A stretch of DNA of 64,000 bases from Armatimonadota bacterium. GTDB lineage: Bacteria; Bacillota; Desulfotomaculia; Desulfotomaculales; Nap2-2B. Position 1 is the stretch's first letter. Each line of letters starts with the position of its first letter. Positions 58,907-64,000 of the stretch are shown here, one piece after another. A program made the translations under genes and the position numbers. The stretch covers positions 1 to 64,000 of the forward strand of contig JAIMBK010000007.1 of NCBI GenBank assembly GCA_023511535.1, in the 5' to 3' direction. The notes under the pieces were generated by a model, which was not told the DNA's origin, ran no database searches, and saw only the letters and a list, made by a program, of their open reading frames with translations.

Positions 58907-59665
58907 TTAAAGAATTGCTGTCTTCCGCATAATTCCAGTGACCGCCGCCACCACCGGCGAATTGTCGGGCAGGTCCAGCAAAGGTTTGCTGTTCAGGTCG
59001 TATTCCGCCACCTGGTCGTCCGCCGGGATGGTGCCGATCAATTCCAGCCCCGTCCGCGCGATCTCTTCCTGCAGTGCTTCTGCCGAACCGTTGGTAACCC
59101 TGCTCAAAACCAGGTACATCTTTTTGATGTCCAGACTTAAACTTTCCACCAGCTGCTTGATCCGTCCGGCGGAGCGAACACCGCGGGCCGACGGGTCGCT
59201 GGTGACAAAAAGAATGTCGACGTTGCTGGTGGTGCGCCGGCTCAAGTGCTCCAACCCGGCCTCGTTGTCCATCACCACGTAGGGATAGTTGCCGGCCAGC
59301 TGCTGCATAAAACCTTTCAACAAATTATTGGCGTAACAATAACAGCCTGGTCCCTCCGGACCACCCATGACCAGCAGGTCAAAGTCGTCCCCTTCCGCCA
59401 GCGACTGGTGTACGCGGTAAGCCACGTACTGGTCTTTCGTCATCCCGGCCGGCAGGGGCTCCAGGTTATTGTTTATGCGGGCCAGCATTTCAGCGATGGT
59501 ATCTTCGATTTCGATTCCCAGCGCTTCGTTCAAGTTGGCGTTGGCGTCGGCGTCCACAGCCAGCACGGGTCCCTTTTTCGCCCGGATTAATTGCCTGATC
59601 AGCAGGGCCGCCAGCGTTGTTTTTCCTGTCCCGCCCTTACCGGCAATAGCTAAGGTTATTGCCAT
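58907..59665 (-). CDS. cooC: Nickel-insertion ATPase CooC/AcsF type
   Basis: 252 residues from the ATG at 59665. AIAGKGGTGKTTLAAL is the deviant Walker A; VDADANANLNEALG, GGPEGPGCYCYANNLLKG (Cys pair of the nickel-binding CooC/AcsF family), YVVMDNEAGLEHLSRRTT, FVTSDPSARG and IPADDQVAEYD follow. CooC matures the carbon monoxide dehydrogenase C-cluster or ACS A-cluster. Longer ATG starts lack a good ribosome site. Confidence 0.95.
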   Translation of the reverse strand: MAITLAIAGKGGTGKTTLAALLIRQLIRAKKGPVLAVDADANANLNEALGIEIEDTIAEMLARINNNLEPLPAGMTKDQYVAYRVHQSLAEGDDFDLLVMGGPEGPGCYCYANNLLKGFMQQLAGNYPYVVMDNEAGLEHLSRRTTSNVDILFVTSDPSARGVRSAGRIKQLVESLSLDIKKMYLVLSRVTNGSAEALQEEIARTGLELIGTIPADDQVAEYDLNSKPLLDLPDNSPVVAAVTGIMRKTAIL

Positions 59666-59743
59666 CACAATCACTTCCCCGCTCTTTTTTCTCCAAGTCA
59701 TTCTGTTCAGGCGGGCCGCTGATCATAAACCCAACATGTTCAA

Positions 59744-59777
59744 CTTCTCACTTCCAACCTCTCACTTCTCACTTCTC
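59744..59777. repeat. Short direct repeats between cooC and acsC
   Basis: CTCACTTC or close variants occur four times in tandem-like order. The spacing is irregular. No function is apparent. Confidence 0.6.
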
Positions 59778-61106
59778 CTACGCGCTCCAGCGCTGCTTGA
59801 TGAACGAAGGAATGGCCGAAGATTCCCGCGGCCCCACAATGACTTCCCAGCCGGAGAGCTCCTGCAACTTACCGCTCAAAACGGCCACGCCGCCCGGGAT
59901 AATCACCTTCCGGTGCTGCACCTTGTCGGCAATGCCCGAGTTCTTGAGCATGTCGGTAATCTTTTCCGGTGTGAACTTGCCGGCGGCCCAGCCGGTTAAT
60001 ACGGAGATGCCGTCCGTGTCGACGGGCAGGATGTAGCCCGGCACCCGGGAGGCTTCCACGTCGCCGGCCACGCAGAAATAGGTCAGCGAGAAGTTGGTGG
60101 TTACGTAGACGGGCGAGTCGGCGCCGGGAGTACCGATCTCGTAAATCTTGGATTCCACGGCAATGGGCTTTTGCGGGTCCGTGTAAATGTTTAAACGCAA
60201 AGTAATCAAAGGCAGGATATCGGCCGGATCGGCGGTGGGCAAAACCACGATGCCGGCGTACTTGGCAATGTACAGCCCGGCGTCCACCACTGCCTGGATG
60301 GGATCCTCGTTCACGGCGTAAGTGATGGTCGGGTAGCCGAAAGGCCGGAAGCGTTTTAAGGCCTGGCGGCGGATCTGCGTCTGGTCGGCCAGCACTTTAT
60401 TTGCTTCCCGCGCTCCGGAATCCAGGATCAACTGCCTGTGCCCGAGGGCCACAACTTTTTCCACCAGTTCGGCCAGTTCATTAAGGTTGCTACCTTTGAC
60501 TACCAGTGGTACCTCGTACTTTTTCGCCAGGTTGGTCATTGCTTCGTAATTGGCGGCCGTGGCCGAAGCTACCAGTGGTTTTTTCGCTGCTACAGCCGCC
60601 AGCGCTTTTTCTGCCGCAGCCGGGTCTTCGCTCATCAAAATCAGTGGAAAATCGGTAACGCCGGCGGCCGTTTGCGCCGCTTCGGCAAATTTGGCGGCAT
60701 CCCCGGAGGCGTTCTGCAGGGCCACCAGGTTTACGTTGTGCACCTGGCCAACGCGGTCGAAAACGAGCCTGTTGATCTGGGCCACTTTCGCCGCCACGTC
60801 TTCCGTGTCCGCCACGGAAACGGCGATCCCCGTGGGATGTTCGAACCGCTTATCGTGGCGGAACAGCACCATTTCGTTGCCCAGCTGCAATTCACGGCTG
60901 CCCGTCCCGATCTTGACCAGGGCGATGGGCGGCGCCGAGGCGGCGTCGAGCGCTTCCCTGGCCGCCTGGCTGACGTGCGGGCACTGGTCCAGGCTGGCCT
61001 TCCCGCTGGCCAGAGCCATGGCAAAGGCCAGGCAGGTGGGGTGGCCGCAATCCTTGCAGTTTGTTTTGGGGAGCTGTTTAAAAATTTCCAAACCGGTTAA
61101 ACCCAT
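59778..61106 (-). CDS. acsC: Corrinoid iron-sulfur protein large subunit AcsC
   Basis: 442 residues from the ATG at 61106 (8 bases after AAAGGAG). The N-terminal four-cysteine motif TNCKDCGHPTCLAFA...CPH binds the [4Fe-4S] cluster that reactivates cobalt. The TIM barrel follows (MVLFRHDKRFEHP, ILDSG, FGYPTITYA), and the C-terminal corrinoid-binding part contains TNFSLTYFCVAGDVE and TDGISVLTGWAAGKFT. It receives methyl from AcsE and gives it to AcsB. Confidence 0.96.
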   Translation of the reverse strand: MGLTGLEIFKQLPKTNCKDCGHPTCLAFAMALASGKASLDQCPHVSQAAREALDAASAPPIALVKIGTGSRELQLGNEMVLFRHDKRFEHPTGIAVSVADTEDVAAKVAQINRLVFDRVGQVHNVNLVALQNASGDAAKFAEAAQTAAGVTDFPLILMSEDPAAAEKALAAVAAKKPLVASATAANYEAMTNLAKKYEVPLVVKGSNLNELAELVEKVVALGHRQLILDSGAREANKVLADQTQIRRQALKRFRPFGYPTITYAVNEDPIQAVVDAGLYIAKYAGIVVLPTADPADILPLITLRLNIYTDPQKPIAVESKIYEIGTPGADSPVYVTTNFSLTYFCVAGDVEASRVPGYILPVDTDGISVLTGWAAGKFTPEKITDMLKNSGIADKVQHRKVIIPGGVAVLSGKLQELSGWEVIVGPRESSAIPSFIKQRWSA

Positions 61107-61152
61107 TTCTCCTGCTCCTTTCTCCAAAGTTTTCTTTATGCTTTACCATATC

Positions 61153-61187
61153 CGGAGGACACCTGTTTTTTGAACAGATGTCCTCCT
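61153..61187. repeat. Hairpin upstream of acsC
   Basis: GGAGGACACCTGTT and AACAGATGTCCTCC pair with one mismatch around a T-rich loop. It could be a processing or attenuation site between acsB and acsC. Confidence 0.75.
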
Positions 61188-61203
61188 CCCAAACGGGCTC
61201 TTT

Positions 61204-61463
61204 GCTTGGCTGTTCGTTTGCCGTCGCTCCGATGCTCCGGGCCGACGAGACATCGGCTTGGTTCGGAGCGAACCAGGCAGCGCTGCAAAATGCGCGTGGT
61301 ACATTAGTTTTCTTTCCTTGATAAATCCTACCAGCGGTTACTGTCGGTTTTCTACCACGATGTTACCTGCGCGTTTCGCGCTGCCGGTTCGCTAACCTCA
61401 CCTGCGCCGTGTCTCGTTGCCGGCCCTACGCATATGTCGCTCCTTGCAAACGAACAGCCAAGC
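61204..61463. repeat. 260-bp imperfect palindrome with 18-bp terminal inverted repeats
   Basis: GCTTGGCTGTTCGTTTGC (61204-61221) and its exact complement GCAAACGAACAGCCAAGC (61446-61463) frame the element. Inside, the left half and the reverse complement of the right half share several blocks (GGGCCG, ACGAGAC, AGCGAACC, GGCAGCGC). It fills most of the gap between acsB and acsC, and no gene is present. Confidence 0.75.
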
Positions 61464-61511
61464 CGAAAATTTTCCGTTTCTCCACGGAGAGAACACAAGC
61501 TCACTAGAGCA

Positions 61512-63713
61512 CTACATCAACGGATCCATGGTCAGCGCCGGGTGCCCTTTTTCCTCCAGGAAAGGCAGGATCTCCTCGCCGGTGACGCCGACGGTCTCGT
61601 CCGCGATCTTGTCGACGAAGTCCTTCCCCAGGCCCCAGTACTGCTCGGCGGCTTCTTCCAGCATGGGCCGCAGCTGCTCTTTCAAGGCTTTGGGCATCCA
61701 GACTACCCGCCCTAAGCCGCCGTCGGCCGGGACGAACTTCCGGGAGCCCAGGTACGATTTCCCGATCCCCATGAAACCGGGCATTTGCGCGCCGCCGCCG
61801 ATCATGCCGGCCATGGTGGAGAAGGTCATGCCCGAGGGGGTCATCCCCGGGTGCTCCCGGTTGACTACCATAAAGCCGTTGCATTCCGGCACCATGGTCA
61901 GGATGCACTCGAAGCAGCCGCAGGAGGTCATCGGGTACTCCATAATCGTGTAGAAGTTGACCCTTTCGATGGTGCGCTGCGAATTCTTGTAAGTAAATTC
62001 GTTGAAGGCTTCCCACTGCCCCTTAACCTCGTCGATCACGCCTTCCTTCGGGATCGGCTGGTTCACGCCGTGCGGGTTAATCTCATAGGCCGCCTTGGCA
62101 TCCAGCCAGCTCACCGCGCCGCACAGGCCCACCCGCTCGGGGGCGATGACGCAGACGTGCGTGGGCGCAAAGGACTGGCAGAGCAGGCAGGAATAGAAGG
62201 TGTCGATGGTTTCGTCCCGCAGCTCTTTTAAGCGGTCGTCGCGCTTCTTGTAGTACTGGCGGGCCAGTTCCCGCATTTCCAGGACTTTTTGTTCGTCCGT
62301 ATAAATGGTCACCTGGATGCGGTCGACCACGGCGGCGAACTCCGCCTTAAATTTGGCGTAGAGGATGTTCCCGATATGTTTTAAGCGGAAGCCCTTCGCA
62401 AAGGCCTCCTTGCTGATCCGCACCCACATGATGTCCCGCTGGGCCACGTGCCAGAGGCCCTCGCCGTAGTTCGTAAAGTAGTGGATGCGGCGCTCTAAAA
62501 CGGGTTCAAAGTCTTCCTGCATCTTGCGGCCGTAAACGTCCACCACGATCCCGAGAGGCATGGCGTTGCCCACTTCGACGGTGTCGATGTCGGGGCCGAC
62601 GACTTCCACTTTCCCGTCTTCCACTTCGTCTGCCCCGACCATGCGGACCAGTTCGAAGCCGGGCGTCCGGGTGCCGCCGAACTCCACGTACATATCTTTT
62701 TTGCGGATGCTCTCGCCCTCGAAGGCCGGGCCGACGGTGATGGGTGCGTCGATTTCCACCGCGGTAATCTTGATTTCGCGAAGCTCCAGACCGAGCTGGA
62801 TGGCCTTATCGAGATCCGGTTCGTAAACAAACCAGTCTTTAATCTGCTCGTCTTCCGCCAGCGGCTGGTCGGTGATGATGGGAATGCCGATATTAATCGC
62901 CCCCAGGCAGGCGGCCGTTTTCACCATGTCGTGTTCGCCTAAATAGAGCACGAAGGCCCGGATCCGCCGGCGCTGGTAGTCGCGCTGGGCGTCCCTTTGC
63001 CCGGCGGGAATGCCGCCGAACATCATGCCGGCGCGCAGGGCGTAGTTGGCGCAATGCACCACCTGGGTAAAGTTCCCCAGCGGGTAGGCGATCATGTCAA
63101 CGCCCAGCTTTACGCCTTCGTCCAGGAGCTGCTCAATTACTTCGTCGCACAGGAAAAGCATGAACCCCATGCCCATCAATTTGTTCACGGCTTTGGCCAG
63201 CTCTTTGGGATCTCTGGCCCGGCCGATAATCAGAACCTCGCCCGGGATGGTCCAGTCCACCATCTTGGTCCCGTACTGGCGGACGATCGGGTCGCCCAGA
63301 AAGCCCGTCCAGGGAGGGGTGTGCAGCGGGTTTTCCGGCGTGTTCCGCAGGTAGCGGATCGCCTCGATAATGTCGGCGGCGTACCAGGTGGCTTCCCCCC
63401 ACTGCCGGGCGTTTTCGAAAGTCTTCGCTTCTTTCATGGCGGCACGCTGCCGGTTCAAGGGGGCCACGCAGTCCCCCAGGGTGCGGATCTCTTCGCCGCT
63501 CAAGCAACGGATCACCGGCAAATGGTAGGCGGTATCGGGGTAGCCGACCGGGTGATCCTTGCCGTACCGGCGGATGGCCTGGTTAAGCAGGATTTCGGCG
63601 TAGCTGACGGCGGTGACGGCACCTTCGTAAGCTTCCTTAAAAAGCTTTTTGGGTTCCTTACCCGGCTCAATCGCACCTTCAAAGATTTTATCGAAATTAA
63701 TGGCTTCGGCCAT
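61512..63713 (-). CDS. acsB: Acetyl-CoA synthase AcsB
   Basis: 733 residues, close to the Moorella enzyme. The A-cluster cysteines lie in SCLLCQSFAPTHVCVIAPE, GLCGAVSWLDAKA and TSCGCFEC. Before them are the Rossmann-like N-terminal part that meets CO dehydrogenase (LPVIRCLSGEEIRTLGD) and VVDVYGRKMQEDFEPVLERRIH. It condenses CO, the methyl group and CoA to acetyl-CoA. The ATG at 63713 is 6 bases after AAAGGAGG; an ATG 7 codons upstream is in the ribosome-site region. It is followed by a palindromic spacer before acsC. Confidence 0.97.
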   Translation of the reverse strand: MAEAINFDKIFEGAIEPGKEPKKLFKEAYEGAVTAVSYAEILLNQAIRRYGKDHPVGYPDTAYHLPVIRCLSGEEIRTLGDCVAPLNRQRAAMKEAKTFENARQWGEATWYAADIIEAIRYLRNTPENPLHTPPWTGFLGDPIVRQYGTKMVDWTIPGEVLIIGRARDPKELAKAVNKLMGMGFMLFLCDEVIEQLLDEGVKLGVDMIAYPLGNFTQVVHCANYALRAGMMFGGIPAGQRDAQRDYQRRRIRAFVLYLGEHDMVKTAACLGAINIGIPIITDQPLAEDEQIKDWFVYEPDLDKAIQLGLELREIKITAVEIDAPITVGPAFEGESIRKKDMYVEFGGTRTPGFELVRMVGADEVEDGKVEVVGPDIDTVEVGNAMPLGIVVDVYGRKMQEDFEPVLERRIHYFTNYGEGLWHVAQRDIMWVRISKEAFAKGFRLKHIGNILYAKFKAEFAAVVDRIQVTIYTDEQKVLEMRELARQYYKKRDDRLKELRDETIDTFYSCLLCQSFAPTHVCVIAPERVGLCGAVSWLDAKAAYEINPHGVNQPIPKEGVIDEVKGQWEAFNEFTYKNSQRTIERVNFYTIMEYPMTSCGCFECILTMVPECNGFMVVNREHPGMTPSGMTFSTMAGMIGGGAQMPGFMGIGKSYLGSRKFVPADGGLGRVVWMPKALKEQLRPMLEEAAEQYWGLGKDFVDKIADETVGVTGEEILPFLEEKGHPALTMDPLM

Positions 63714-63743
63714 TTGGATCCTCCTTTCAGGCACTCTTCGCGT

Positions 63744-64000
63744 CTACCAGTTCTGGCAGAGGGCGGTCTCCAGGTCTTCGGCCACCCGCTTGTGCACGCG
63801 CAGCTTCCAGGTCCGGTATTCCAGAGCGTTCAAGAGTTTTTTAATGGCCACCTGGATGTCCGGCTCCAGAATAAAGTAGCCCCCGTACACGTCGCTGGCG
63901 ATCTGAGTCAGGATACTGTAAATAAGGTCGCAACCCTCTACCGGCGGCATGGTCCCGACGTGGGTGGGGAAGCCGATGGTCACGCACCAGGTGCCGATGC
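63744..64000 (-). CDS. acsA: Carbon monoxide dehydrogenase catalytic subunit, C-terminal end (partial)
   Basis: The frame is open to the window edge. The visible part reads GTWCVTIGFPTHVGT, then PPVEGCDLIYSILTQIA and a C-terminal helix region, the end of the AcsA/CooS family (the Cys in GTWCV is a cluster ligand). It makes CO from CO2 for AcsB. The start lies beyond the right edge. The gap to acsB is 30 bases. Confidence 0.92.
   Translation of the reverse strand, partial: IGTWCVTIGFPTHVGTMPPVEGCDLIYSILTQIASDVYGGYFILEPDIQVAIKKLLNALEYRTWKLRVHKRVAEDLETALCQNW

Noticed and set aside
1-64000. CRISPR array, tRNA or rRNA genes
   Set aside because: No regularly spaced repeats and no cloverleaf or rRNA-like segment were seen on reading; a tRNAscan or Infernal run would settle this.

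Overview
The window looks like chromosomal DNA from a strictly anaerobic, spore-former-type Firmicute with an acetogenic or sulfate-reducing style of energy metabolism, perhaps a Peptococcaceae or Moorella-like lineage. The reasons are a complete Wood-Ljungdahl carbonyl/methyl gene run, heterodisulfide-reductase (Hdr) modules, Gram-positive Shine-Dalgarno sequences (AGGAGG-like), an S-layer-homology protein and a B. subtilis-like PhoP box. The species call is inference. All functional assignments come from reading the sequence; no database search was run.

Layout. 1-2.3 kb: the end of a DUF4213/DUF364 gene, a MOSC gene, then a graveyard of gene fragments (HD-GYP relic, a substrate-binding-protein relic fused to an Rpn-family tail). 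2.3-14.2 kb (minus strand): a type IV pilus operon, with pilin, an O-antigen-ligase/pseudopilin ORF, a PilM-PilN fusion, PilO-like, PilT, PilB, a membrane FmdE-like protein, PilC and an HD-GYP c-di-GMP phosphodiesterase. The pilin leader carries a c-di-GMP-I riboswitch followed by competing hairpins over the ribosome-binding site. 14.4-19.5 kb: an iron-regulated small gene, a VapBC-like pair, a PhoP-box-controlled alkaline phosphatase and a YibE/F permease. 19.6-30.6 kb (minus strand): an iron/metal acquisition region with FeoA, FeoA, FeoB and several Fur boxes, a short leader ORF, a large surface protein (two CbiX-like chelatase domains, FmdE-like modules, three SLH repeats), a DUF2325 protein, a FecBCD-type ABC transporter and two ThuA-like proteins.

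30.7-43.6 kb: an orange-protein (ORP)-like cluster. It contains four NifX/Orp-family proteins, two DUF5320 proteins, a ferredoxin, an HdrD-like protein, a sigma-54 activator with a near-perfect sigma-54 promoter and palindromic upstream sites, two MinD/Mrp ATPases carrying ferredoxin domains, an FmdB-type zinc ribbon and an HdrC-HdrB-HdrA set with a double-length HdrA. A bidirectional terminator at 43651-43689 separates it from the next, convergent block.

43.7-64 kb (all minus strand, transcribed from the right end leftward): acsA/cooS (partial), acsB, acsC, cooC, acsD, acsE, hdrA, hdrC, hdrB, flxD, flxC, flxB, flxA, a giant HdrA with an inserted GltD module, mvhD, metV, metF. Together these encode CO2/CO reduction, the corrinoid methyl-transfer steps and methylene-THF reductase, linked to NADH by an Flx-Hdr flavin-based electron-bifurcating complex. 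The most striking single observation is that flxD is interrupted by an in-frame UGA exactly where the family has a conserved cysteine, followed by a bacterial SECIS-like hairpin, so it is very likely a selenoprotein.
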